Source: Geobacillus icigianus (GTDB lineage: Bacteria; Bacillota; Bacilli; Bacillales; Anoxybacillaceae). From it: DNA of 35,331 bases. The position numbers and the translations under genes were made by a program. Under the pieces are notes generated by a model. It did not search any database, was not told the origin of the DNA, and saw nothing but the letters and a program-made list of their open reading frames with translations. The DNA is taken from assembly GCF_000750005.1 (NCBI RefSeq), contig NZ_JPYA01000044.1:1-35331 (forward strand), in the 5' to 3' direction. Positions 28,536-35,331 of this stretch are shown in pieces; positions within the stretch are counted from its first letter, which is position 1; every line of letters starts with the position of its first letter.

Positions 28536-29435
28536 GTGAAACGGATCCTCCGTTATGTTTTGTTGTGTACCATGCTAGCTGGCTGTGATCATCAGGAGAT
28601 GAGTTTACAAGCTCATCATTGGGAGGCAAAAAGGCAAGGGTTTGACCAAGAAGAGATCGAGAGCCTCATTAGAGAGCCGGAAAGCCTCAATAAAGTCAAC
28701 CGACAGCTCAAAAATAAGGAGGTTGCGACTTTCTTTTGGCTGGGGATGACGAAAGAAGAGATTCGCCATATGGATGGACAGGAGATCGATTTTTTTCGTG
28801 CGAGACGCGCGGCGAATCAATGGAATGAGCCCGATGAACAAACGGTGAAGGAGATTTTTAAGAAACAGGCGGATCATCAAATGATCCAATGCCATATCGA
28901 GAAACAGAAGTTATGCACCACATCAACGATTTACACCGATCATCAAAAGAACATCATGAAATTGACCCTCTCTGTTTCCTCACTCAATCGAGAAGAGCAT
29001 CGATACGCCGTCGTCTTGTCGTATGAATGGCTGATCGATCCGAAAGAAAAGGGGACGGATTTTTACGGGATTTTGACGACGGAAAATGCGGTTGTCGATT
29101 ATCACCACGTTTACAGCTCCTACAAGACATATCAGGATCGCTCTCACGTCAGCATACAACATAGTAGGAAGCCGTACCAATCTTCTGTTGTAGGGTATAT
29201 GATGAAAAATTCCTTGCGCAAGGAAAGCAGCCGCCACTTTGGATATGTGTATTCGGAAACCGTACCTTCCGATCGCGCGCAAACGTATATTGATGTGAAG
29301 GGATTTTATGTTCATGCTCATCGGGCGTGGGGCGACAGCGACTTGTTTTCCTTCCAAGATGTTTATAACTGGAATGGGAAGGCTGATGCGGTGATGTTCA
29401 AGTCGCCGGTGATCCGCATCTTCATCCAACCGTGA
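28536..29435 (+). CDS. Predicted lipoprotein of unknown function
   Basis: A 299-residue protein I do not recognise. It starts with a short signal, KRILRYVLLCTMLAGC, with lipidated Cys17, so it should sit on the outer face of the membrane. Residues 18-120 are charged and helix-rich (MTKEEIRHMDGQEIDFFRAR); residues 125-299 look beta-rich with many Tyr/His (NAVVDYHHVYSSYKTYQ, RAWGDSDLFSFQDVYNW). GTG at 28536 follows AAGGGTGGGG. TTGACA at 28471-28476 may be its -35. It stands alone, is AT-richer than the flanking core genes, and is bounded by a repeat copy and a terminator, all in keeping with an acquired gene. Confidence 0.75.
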   Translation: MKRILRYVLLCTMLAGCDHQEMSLQAHHWEAKRQGFDQEEIESLIREPESLNKVNRQLKNKEVATFFWLGMTKEEIRHMDGQEIDFFRARRAANQWNEPDEQTVKEIFKKQADHQMIQCHIEKQKLCTTSTIYTDHQKNIMKLTLSVSSLNREEHRYAVVLSYEWLIDPKEKGTDFYGILTTENAVVDYHHVYSSYKTYQDRSHVSIQHSRKPYQSSVVGYMMKNSLRKESSRHFGYVYSETVPSDRAQTYIDVKGFYVHAHRAWGDSDLFSFQDVYNWNGKADAVMFKSPVIRIFIQP

Positions 29436-29453
29436 TGAAGCGGGATCGAACGG

Positions 29454-29481
29454 GGGAGCGTTCGCTTTTGGGCGCTCCCCT
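29454..29481 (+). terminator. Hairpin after the orphan lipoprotein gene
   Basis: GGGGAGCG (29454-29461) pairs with CGCTCCCC (29474-29481), loop of 12; it lies 18 bases after the stop. The downstream TGTCTTCTCT is moderately T-rich. Confidence 0.65.
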
Positions 29482-29532
29482 GTCTTCTCTCATGCTAGGT
29501 CGCTTTTGTTCCGCCGCGCTCCGTCTTCCTGT

Positions 29533-30165
29533 TTAGCGCTGGACTTTTTCAAGCGCCAATTTGATGCCAAACCCGATCATCACCGCGCCTGTGATTCCTT
29601 CGATCCATTTCTTCGTCTTCGGCCGCTTCATGAAATCGCTAATACAATGGACGAAGGAAATGTAAAACAAAAACCATATAGCGGTCATCGCTGTATAAGC
29701 CGCCCCCATCACGAGAAACGGAACAAAGGAGTGCGAGCCCGGTGCTACGAATTGCGGCAAAAAGGTGAAGAAAAAGGCCGCCACTTTCGGATTTAAGAAA
29801 TCGGTCAGAAACCCTTGCTTGAAGCAGGCAGTGTGTTGTCCTCCGCCTTTGATGTCCCTTTCCGCACCTAGGGTTTCCCCTTTTTTCATGACTCCATATA
29901 ATGCCTTAACACCTAAATACGTTAAGTACACAGCACCCACATACTTCAGGATCGAAAACAGCAGGGCAGATTGCATAATGACGGCTGAAAGCCCTAAAGC
30001 CGCCGCAGCGGTATGGATAAAAAGGGCGCAACAAACTCCAAAAGCGGTTTTCAATCCGCCGATTTTCCCGACCGAAATAGTGTTTTTTGTAACAATCGCG
30101 GTATCGGGCCCCGGCAGCACAATCAAAAAAATAGATAACATCATGAATGAATAGAGATGGATCAA
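29533..30165 (-). CDS. LysE/RhtB family amino-acid exporter
   Basis: A ~210-residue membrane protein of the LysE superfamily, with about six membrane segments and the family-defining N-terminal VLPGPDTAIV, the YLGVKAL segment, and QGFLTDFLNPKVAAFFFTFLPQF in the middle. Such proteins export amino acids or related small molecules; the substrate cannot be told. A TTG start at 30165 is preferred because it puts the PGPDT motif at the usual distance (~20 residues) and AAAGG lies 12 bases upstream; a GTG at 30186, adding 7 residues, has no ribosome site. It is transcribed toward the lipoprotein gene. Confidence 0.87.
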   Translation of the reverse strand: MIHLYSFMMLSIFLIVLPGPDTAIVTKNTISVGKIGGLKTAFGVCCALFIHTAAAALGLSAVIMQSALLFSILKYVGAVYLTYLGVKALYGVMKKGETLGAERDIKGGGQHTACFKQGFLTDFLNPKVAAFFFTFLPQFVAPGSHSFVPFLVMGAAYTAMTAIWFLFYISFVHCISDFMKRPKTKKWIEGITGAVMIGFGIKLALEKVQR

Positions 30166-30350
30166 TGGAGATCGCCGCCTTTCCACTATGGTATTGTTAG
30201 AATTTTTTTGCGAATATCATTGTAGAGCAGTTTTGGATTCATTTCAATCATGGTTTTTCTCTTGGTACGGCTGGACAAATTCCAACGCCTCCCTCGCCAT
30301 TGTCGGCCGCATGGACAGCAGGCGTTTTGATTTTAAGGCAGTTGCACTTG

Positions 30351-30359
30351 TGATATAGT
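30351..30359 (+). promoter_or_regulatory. Extended -10 promoter of yunF
   Basis: TGATATAGT is an extended -10 (TG-N-TATAGT), 32 bases before the yunF start; the -35 region is weak (TTTTAA at 30331-30336). Confidence 0.5.
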
Positions 30360-30390
30360 GAAGATAGTTGGGAAATGGAGTGAATTGGTG

Positions 30391-31245
30391 ATGACCATGA
30401 TTTACATCGGACTGACCGGCTGGGGCGATCATGACAGCCTCTATCCGCCCGGTTTGGCGGCGAAAGATAAATTGCCGGAATATGCGGCGCATTTTCCGAC
30501 GGTGGAGGTCGATTCGTATTTTTACGCCATTCAGCCGCGGGCGAACGTGGAAAAATGGATTCGCGAGACGCCGCCGTCGTTTCAGTTTATCGTGAAGGCC
30601 TATCAAGGGATGACCGGACATGAGCGCGGCCCGATTCCATATGAAAGCAAGGAAGAGATGGTTGCCGCGTTTTTGGAATCGATCGCGCCGTTTCAAGAAG
30701 CGGGAAAATTGGCGATGGTGCTGTTTCAGTTTCCGCCGTGGTTTGACTGCCGGCGCGAGCATGTCGCGTACTTGCGCTCGGTGAAGGCGCGGATGGGGGA
30801 AGTGCCGGCGGCGCTTGAATTTCGCCATCAATCTTGGTTTTCGCCGCGCTTTCGCGCCAAAACGCTTCGCTTTATGGAAGAGGAAGGCTGGATTCACGCG
30901 ATTTGCGATGAGCCGCAGGCAGGGGAAGGGTCGGTGCCGATTGTGTTGCATCCGACTCATCGCGAAAAGACGCTGATTCGCCTGCACGGCCGCAACGTGC
31001 ACGGCTGGAACAAGGCGACGGCCGGCGAGAACTGGCGGGCCGTCCGTTATTTGTATCGCTACAATGAGCGCGAGCTGCGCGAATGGGCAGATCGCATTCG
31101 AGCGCTCGCAGCGAAAACGGACCACATTTATGTGCTGTTTAACAACAACTCCGGCGGCGATGCCGCCGACAATGCCAAGCAATTGATCGAGTTGCTCGGC
31201 TTGGAGTACAACGGCCTTGCGCCGCGGCAGCTTGGTTTGTTTTAA
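30391..31245 (+). CDS. yunF: DUF72 family protein YunF
   Basis: A 284-residue TIM-barrel-like protein of the DUF72 family. Diagnostic motifs are IYIGLTGWGDHDSLYP near the start, FPTVEVDSYFYAIQPRANVEKWI, FQFIVKAYQGMTGH, LEFRHQSWF, and YVLFNNNSGGDAADNAKQL at the end. The conserved acidic and His residues suggest an enzyme, but the reaction is unknown. ATG at 30391 follows GGAGTGA; an upstream frame to 30358 has no ribosome site. yunE follows after 20 bases, beginning a yunFEDC(B) cluster. Confidence 0.88.
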   Translation: MTMIYIGLTGWGDHDSLYPPGLAAKDKLPEYAAHFPTVEVDSYFYAIQPRANVEKWIRETPPSFQFIVKAYQGMTGHERGPIPYESKEEMVAAFLESIAPFQEAGKLAMVLFQFPPWFDCRREHVAYLRSVKARMGEVPAALEFRHQSWFSPRFRAKTLRFMEEEGWIHAICDEPQAGEGSVPIVLHPTHREKTLIRLHGRNVHGWNKATAGENWRAVRYLYRYNERELREWADRIRALAAKTDHIYVLFNNNSGGDAADNAKQLIELLGLEYNGLAPRQLGLF

Positions 31246-31265
31246 AGCAAGGGGGGTGAGGCTAT

Positions 31266-32153
31266 ATGGCGTATTTGTTGCTTGTTTCGCTCGGCTTGAT
31301 CGCTGGAACGGTCGGCAGTTTGGCCGGCCTTGGCGGCGGGGTGATCATCGTGCCGGCGCTGTTGTTTTTCGGCGCGCTCGGCTGGCTGGCGGCGGTGACG
31401 CCGCAAGTCGCGGTCGGCACATCGCTAGTCGTCATTATTTTCAACGGGCTGTCATCCACGTTGTCGTACATGAAAGACAAAATGGTCGATTATCGAAGCG
31501 GGCTGCTGTTTAGTCTCGGCAGCGTCCCGGGAGCGGTCGTCGGTGCTTGGGTGAACAATACGCTGAGCGTGGCGCATTTTTCGCTGTATTTTGGTCTGTT
31601 TTTGATTGCCATGTCGCTTTTTTTGGCGCTGAGCCAAAAGAAAACGAAACGCTCGGCGGCAGAAACGGCGGCGGCGAAAGAAAACGAAGGCGAACAAACG
31701 GCGGTGGAACAGGCGCAGCCGGGGCCATGGTGGCGGCGGAAAGTCGTCCGCGCGTACACCGACCGAAACGGGGAGGTTTCCGTTTATGACTACCAGCCGT
31801 GGGCGGCGATTGCCATCGCCTTTGTCGTTGGCTTTTTCGGCGGGCTGTTTGGCATTGGCGGCGGTTCGTTGATGGTGCCGGCGATGATCGTGCTGTTTCG
31901 CTTTCCGCCCCATGTGGCGGTCGCCACATCGATGTTGATGATTTTTTTGTCCTCACTCGTCGGTTCGCTGACGCATGTGACGATGGGCAATGTGAAATGG
32001 ACGTTTGCCCTCGCCCTCATCCCCGGCGTATGGATCGGCGCGAAAACGGGGGCATGGATCAACAAGCGGATGCCGAGCCGAACGTTGGTGGTCGTGCTGC
32101 TCCTCGTGCTGATTGTCCTAGGGATTCGACTTGTCTTGGAAAGCCTAGCGTAG
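31266..32153 (+). CDS. yunE: TSUP (TauE/SafE) family permease YunE
   Basis: A 295-residue membrane protein of the sulfite/sulfonate exporter-like TSUP family. The internal duplication is clear: GSLAGLGGGVIIVPALLFF near residue 17 and GGLFGIGGGSLMVPAMIVLF near residue 196. About eight membrane segments flank a long hydrophilic loop (residues ~120-175) rich in Lys, Glu and Ala. Substrate unknown. ATG at 31266 follows AAGGGGGGTGAG. It lies between yunF and yunD; 16 bases separate it from yunD. Confidence 0.88.
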   Translation: MAYLLLVSLGLIAGTVGSLAGLGGGVIIVPALLFFGALGWLAAVTPQVAVGTSLVVIIFNGLSSTLSYMKDKMVDYRSGLLFSLGSVPGAVVGAWVNNTLSVAHFSLYFGLFLIAMSLFLALSQKKTKRSAAETAAAKENEGEQTAVEQAQPGPWWRRKVVRAYTDRNGEVSVYDYQPWAAIAIAFVVGFFGGLFGIGGGSLMVPAMIVLFRFPPHVAVATSMLMIFLSSLVGSLTHVTMGNVKWTFALALIPGVWIGAKTGAWINKRMPSRTLVVVLLLVLIVLGIRLVLESLA

Positions 32154-32169
32154 TGGAGGAGGGGGCGTT

Positions 32170-33552
32170 TTGAAGCAAATCGTCTATCTTTACCATACCA
32201 ATGACGTGCACAGCCATTTTGAACATTGGCCGCAAATCGCCCGCTTTTTGTCAGAGCGCAGAAAGGAGCATCGCGCGCGCAACGAGGCGATGCTTTTGTT
32301 TGATGTCGGCGATTTTGTCGACCGCGTTCATCCGATCACCGAGGCGACGCGGGGCAAAGCGAACGTTGAGCTGCTCAACGAGCTTGGCTATGACGCGGTG
32401 ACGATCGGCAACAATGAAGGGATCACGCTCGATTACCGCGATCTCGATACGTTGTATGAGCGGGCGCGATTTCCGGTGGTGGTGGCCAACTTGTTCCGCC
32501 GTGACGGCACGCGGCCGCCGTGGGCGCTGCCGTATGCCGTCATTTCGGCGACAGAGACGTTTCGCATCGGGGTTGTTGGCGCGACCGCTCCGTTTCGTCA
32601 GTTTTACGAATCGCTCGGCTGGACCGTTGCATCGCCGTTTGAGACGCTAAGGGCGGCGGTGGCGGAAGTGAAGCAGCGGGCGGACTGCGTCGTTGTCCTA
32701 TCCCATCTCGGCGTGCACGATGATGAACAAATGGCCGCTGAGATTCCGGGCATCGATGTTGTTTTAGGCGCTCACACCCATCATCTGTTCCCGGAAGGAA
32801 AGCGAGTCAACGGCGCGCTTCTGTGCGCGGCTGGAAAATATGGACAATACGTCGGCGTCGTTAAGCTCGAGGTGGAAGACGGGCGCTTAGCGCGGACGTC
32901 GGCCGCCCTCGTCGATGTCGCGACCTTGCCGCGCTCCGAAGAGATGGAGCGCCGCCTTCGCCGCCTTGAGCGAGAAAGCTTGGCGCAGCTTGAGGCGGAA
33001 CGGGTCGCCGAGCTGGAGGAAGATTTGCCGATCAACTGGTTCGCTCCGTCGCCGCTCGCCCATGTGCTGGCTTCCGCCTTGCGGGAATGGTGCCAAGCAG
33101 ACATCGGCATGGTCAATTCCGGCGTGCTGCTTGAGTCGCTGTCGAAAGGGCCGGTGACAAAAAAAGATTTGCACCGCATTTGCCCCCATCCGCTCAATCC
33201 GTGCAAAGTGAAGCTGCGCGGGGCGGAGCTCAAAGAAATTATGCTGGAAGCCCATACGGAACGGATGAAGCATTTGCGGTTTAAGGGGTTCGGTTTCCGC
33301 GGTGAAGTGATGGGGGAAATGGTGTATGACGGTGTCGATCTCGAGACGGAATGGGAAGAGGATGGGGGGTGGCATATCCGCCGCGTTGCGGTTCACGGCG
33401 AACCGCTCGATCCGGAGCGGACGTACGAGGTGGCGACGACCGATATGTTTGCCATCGGCCATTTTTACCCGCAAATTCAGCGGGCGGCGGAGAAAACGTA
33501 TTACATGCCTGAGTTTTTGCGCGACGTTCTCGCGTGGAAACTGGCTCAGTAG
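32170..33552 (+). CDS. yunD: Metallophosphoesterase/5'-nucleotidase-like protein YunD
   Basis: A 460-residue member of the UshA/5'-nucleotidase family: N-terminal calcineurin-like domain (residues 1-~210) and C-terminal substrate domain. Metal motifs are DVHSHF (residues ~14-19), FDVGDFVD, TIGNNEGI, VVLSHLG and LGAHTHH. The third motif reads GNNE where most metallophosphoesterases have GNH(E/D). No signal peptide, so it is cytoplasmic, unlike UshA. The start is TTG, 6-8 bases after GGAGGAGG. The C-terminal domain has GVLLESL and PHPLNPCKVKLRGAEL. Likely acts on a nucleotide or related phosphoester; the true substrate is unknown. Confidence 0.9.
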   Translation: MKQIVYLYHTNDVHSHFEHWPQIARFLSERRKEHRARNEAMLLFDVGDFVDRVHPITEATRGKANVELLNELGYDAVTIGNNEGITLDYRDLDTLYERARFPVVVANLFRRDGTRPPWALPYAVISATETFRIGVVGATAPFRQFYESLGWTVASPFETLRAAVAEVKQRADCVVVLSHLGVHDDEQMAAEIPGIDVVLGAHTHHLFPEGKRVNGALLCAAGKYGQYVGVVKLEVEDGRLARTSAALVDVATLPRSEEMERRLRRLERESLAQLEAERVAELEEDLPINWFAPSPLAHVLASALREWCQADIGMVNSGVLLESLSKGPVTKKDLHRICPHPLNPCKVKLRGAELKEIMLEAHTERMKHLRFKGFGFRGEVMGEMVYDGVDLETEWEEDGGWHIRRVAVHGEPLDPERTYEVATTDMFAIGHFYPQIQRAAEKTYYMPEFLRDVLAWKLAQ

Positions 33553-33613
33553 TCAGGCACTTCTCGTTCTGTCCTTCATACATTGAAGGATGGAAAGGAG
33601 AGTGACTGCGGCG

Positions 33614-33916
33614 ATGGTGGAAATCAAGCCGATCATCATTGACGGACATCCGTTTATGGCGGTGTCCGTGCAGCTGCCGAAAACGAATTTGTTGGCGGTG
33701 GCGAGCGACAAAGGATATATTATGTGCGGCGCGCTCGATGTCGCGTTGTTGAACGAAAAATTGCGCGACCGCGGCATTATCGCCGGACGGGCGGTCGGGG
33801 TGCGCACGATCGAGCAGCTGCTCGCGGCGCCGCTTGAGTCGGTGACGATCGCCGCCCGCGAGCTCGGCATCGAACCGGGAATGAAAGGAAAAGAGGCGCT
33901 GTTGAAAATGCGGTGA
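33614..33916 (+). CDS. yunC: YunC family protein (DUF1805)
   Basis: A 100-residue uncharacterised protein of the YunC family. Its highly conserved segment KGYIMCGALDVALLNEKL and RAVGVRTIEQLLAAPLESV is easily recognised. ATG at 33614 gives the family's usual length; AAAGGAGAG lies ~12 bases upstream, a little far, and a GTG at 33602 is too near that site. It ends 3 bases before a long hairpin that overlaps the yunB ribosome site. Function unknown. Confidence 0.88.
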   Translation: MVEIKPIIIDGHPFMAVSVQLPKTNLLAVASDKGYIMCGALDVALLNEKLRDRGIIAGRAVGVRTIEQLLAAPLESVTIAARELGIEPGMKGKEALLKMR

Positions 33917-33919
33917 AAG

Positions 33920-33963
33920 AATCCCTCCTTACAAGCATACATATAGCTTGTAAAGGAGGGATT
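33920..33963 (+). promoter_or_regulatory. Hairpin covering the yunB ribosome site
   Basis: AATCCCTCCTTACAAGC (33920-33936) pairs with GCTTGTAAAGGAGGGATT (33946-33963), a 17-bp stem with one bulged A and a 9-base loop. The 3' arm contains the yunB ribosome site AAAGGAGGGA. CATACATA (33936-33943) at the loop resembles the -10 of mother-cell sigma-E promoters; no matching -35 was found. Confidence 0.75.
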
Positions 33964-33965
33964 TG

Positions 33966-34715
33966 ATGTTGTTGCGCCCCCGGTTTGGGCGGAGGGGCCC
34001 GCTCCCGTTCCGTTATGTGCTGCTATTGACCTTCGTTTTTTTTATGTTTTCGATGGCGGCCAGCCTTTGGATTGTGAATCGAAGCATCAAGCCAGTGCTG
34101 ATGGAAATCGCGGAAACCGAAACGAAACGAATTGCCAATTTGGTGATTAACAATGCGATTGAACAACAGTTTCAAAAGGACAATCCCGAGTTTCAGCGGC
34201 TTGTTACGGTTCGGCAGGACGAAAACGGCAAGATTGTGTCCGTCGACTTTGATACGGCGGTGATGAACCGCATTTTATCCGAAACGGACGATCATGTCAT
34301 GGCAAGCTTGAAAGCGGCGACCGAAGGACGGATTGAGCGCCTCGTTCTTCCCGAAGTGGAGTCGGGGGCCGGCGACAGCCGCGGTATCATTTATTCGATT
34401 CCGCTTGGACAAGTGACCAACAATGCGCTGCTCGCGAATTTGGGTCCGCGCATCCCCGTGCAGTTTCAAATCGTCGGCAATGTCAATTCAGAAGTGACAA
34501 AACAAATCCACGCCTATGACATTAACAGTTTTTTTATTGAAATTGATATCCATATTGCGGTCGATATTCAAGTCATTATTCCGTTTGCGTCGAAAATCTC
34601 CACCGTCACGACCGATATGCCGATCGTCATGCGCTTTATCCCCGGAGAAGTGCCGCAGTTTTACAACAAAGGCGGGGGTTCCGTCGGCCCTTCCTTTGAA
34701 CTGCCGCCGCGGTAG
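33966..34715 (+). CDS. yunB: Sporulation protein YunB
   Basis: A 249-residue protein with one N-terminal membrane segment (residues ~18-40, YVLLLTFVFFMFSMAASLWIV) and a large domain outside the cytoplasm or in the intermembrane space of the forespore. The family is defined by RSIKPVLMEIAETETKRIAN near residue 41 and by QFQIVGNVNSEVTKQ later. In B. subtilis it is a mother-cell (sigma-E) sporulation gene (recalled). ATG at 33966 lies 6 bases after GGAGG; a TTG directly before it is less likely. Its ribosome site is locked in a hairpin in any transcript reading through from yunC. Confidence 0.9.
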   Translation: MLLRPRFGRRGPLPFRYVLLLTFVFFMFSMAASLWIVNRSIKPVLMEIAETETKRIANLVINNAIEQQFQKDNPEFQRLVTVRQDENGKIVSVDFDTAVMNRILSETDDHVMASLKAATEGRIERLVLPEVESGAGDSRGIIYSIPLGQVTNNALLANLGPRIPVQFQIVGNVNSEVTKQIHAYDINSFFIEIDIHIAVDIQVIIPFASKISTVTTDMPIVMRFIPGEVPQFYNKGGGSVGPSFELPPR

Positions 34716-34746
34716 CCGTTCCCTGTTTGCTGGCGGCGGATGAGCG

Positions 34747-34887
34747 CCTAGGAGGCTGGTGAAAAATAACAAATTCGCTCGATTGGGGAGAAGTCACAAG
34801 GAATGGAATGATGATGTTGCAACGTTTTTTTGGTTTGGGAAACACTGTCGGAGAGCAGTATTTCTCCTTCAATCACCGCCCCCCTAG
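34747..34887 (+). repeat. Dispersed ~140-bp repeat, copy F
   Basis: 141 bases from CCTAGGAGGCTGGTGAAAAA to ATCACCGCCCCCCTAG. Its interior is the most diverged, sharing mainly the ends, GTTGCAACGTTTTTT near the middle and the overall length. It lies 32 bases after yunB. Confidence 0.7.
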
Positions 34888-34973
34888 AAACGTCGGCCAG
34901 AAACGAGAATGTTTTTGATGGAAACATGGAAATATTATACAAGTAAAATGTTGCGGCGAGCGGTGGCCGCAGG

Positions 34974-35016
34974 GGTTTTCCAACTCGACTTAGAGGAAAC
35001 CGCTTTTTTCTTTTTT
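34974..35016 (+). terminator. Terminator downstream of yunB
   Basis: GGTTTTCC (34974-34981) pairs with GGAAACC (34995-35001) with one bulge, then GC and two long T-runs (35004-35009, 35011-35016). It may end yunB transcription beyond the repeat copy. Confidence 0.55.
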
Positions 35017-35215
35017 CGACAGAAAAGAACTAGACGAGTGGTTATAAATTTTGTAATATTATATTAAATTGAAAATAGTTTTATTATTTACATAAGAATT
35101 AGGAAAGGGGGAGGGAATAGAAGGAGAGATGGCGGACATCAAGCAGCCGTTGGAGGGCGCGGCAAAGGAAAGCGAGGGGCGCTCTCATGACCGAACATTT
35201 TGAACAATGGGGGGA
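35017..35215 (+). other. AT-rich promoter region and leader of the last gene
   Basis: 35040-35100 is very AT-rich, with candidate -35 elements TTGTAA (35051) and TTGAAA (35069) but no clear -10. Downstream, two very short frames with nearby purine-rich sites occur at 35129-35203 (24 codons) and 35187-35219 (10 codons); neither is convincing as a gene. Confidence 0.4.
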
Positions 35216-35221
35216 ATGAAA

Positions 35222-35331
35222 GTGAAGAAAAAAAGAACAGCAGGGATTGTAGCTTCCTTGATGCTGACGGCGGGCCTTATGGCTGGCTGCGGCAACAATC
35301 AACAAAGCGGCGGGGCGGCTGGCGGCGGGGG
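35222..35331 (+). CDS. Lipoprotein, probably an ABC-transporter binding protein (cut by window end)
   Basis: Only the first 36 codons are in the window. The signal KKKRTAGIVASLMLTAGL ends in MAGC with lipidated Cys23, followed by a low-complexity GNNQQSGGAAGGG linker of the sort seen before the folded domain of substrate-binding lipoproteins. GTG at 35222 sits 7 bases after GGGGGG; an in-frame ATG at 35216 is too close to that site. What it binds cannot be told from this fragment. Confidence 0.7.
   Translation, partial: MKKKRTAGIVASLMLTAGLMAGCGNNQQSGGAAGGG

Noticed and set aside
35129..35219. Two very short frames (24 and 10 codons) ahead of the final lipoprotein as leader peptides
   Set aside because: The first has its ribosome site only 2 bases from the ATG and neither shows codon bias or attenuator structure; too little evidence.

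Overview
The window reads as a piece of chromosome from a thermophilic, spore-forming Bacillaceae of the Geobacillus/Parageobacillus type. Evidence: moderately GC-rich coding sequence with strong AAGGAGG-type ribosome sites and frequent GTG/TTG starts; several spore genes (a GerA/GerB/GerC receptor operon, two CotF-like coat proteins, yunB, a YuzL-type small protein); and gene order that follows the Bacillus subtilis yus-met-suf-yun region (compared from memory). Nothing looks like a prophage, plasmid, rRNA/tRNA cluster or CRISPR array.

Layout. (1) 90-2833: biotin block bioY-bioD-bioA behind a BirA-type palindrome; no bioF or bioB follows. (2) 2834-3850: repeat-rich intergenic DNA, then two tiny paralogous Gly/Pro/aromatic-rich proteins (58 and 44 aa), each with its own terminator. 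(3) 4086-7738, minus strand: a gerA-gerB-gerC type germination receptor operon, AT-richer than its surroundings. (4) 7756-8131: two back-to-back copies of a dispersed ~140-bp repeat followed by a 110-bp AT-rich element with perfect 12-bp inverted ends. (5) 8352-8960, minus: two coat-like genes. (6) 9123-16452: putB, yuzL (minus), the FadR-controlled beta-oxidation operon fadN-fadA-fadE, and yusI. (7) 16670-18626: gcvH, yusG, yusF, yusE, yusD. (8) 18635-21538: SAM-I riboswitch and the methionine ABC importer metN-metP-metQ. (9) 21973-22335: yurZ. (10) 22974-28141: sufCDSUB for Fe-S cluster assembly. (11) 28536-30165: an unrecognised lipoprotein and a LysE-type exporter. (12) 30391-34715: yunF, yunE, yunD, yunC, yunB. 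(13) 35222-end: start of another lipoprotein.

Functionally this is mostly core metabolism: biotin salvage and synthesis, proline and fatty-acid oxidation (fuels typical of late growth), methionine import under SAM control, Fe-S assembly, and spore formation and germination. The part least explained by known genes is a family of ~130-145-bp repeats with CCTAG(A/G)AGGCTGGTGA-like inverted ends and a conserved AT-rich centre: seven near-complete copies plus fragments, all intergenic, several abutting one another and sharing a CTAG junction. Other points of interest are the paired mini-proteins, a hairpin that buries the yunB ribosome site, the AT-rich inverted-repeat element, and the orphan lipoprotein. 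I see no convincing wholly new multi-gene system.
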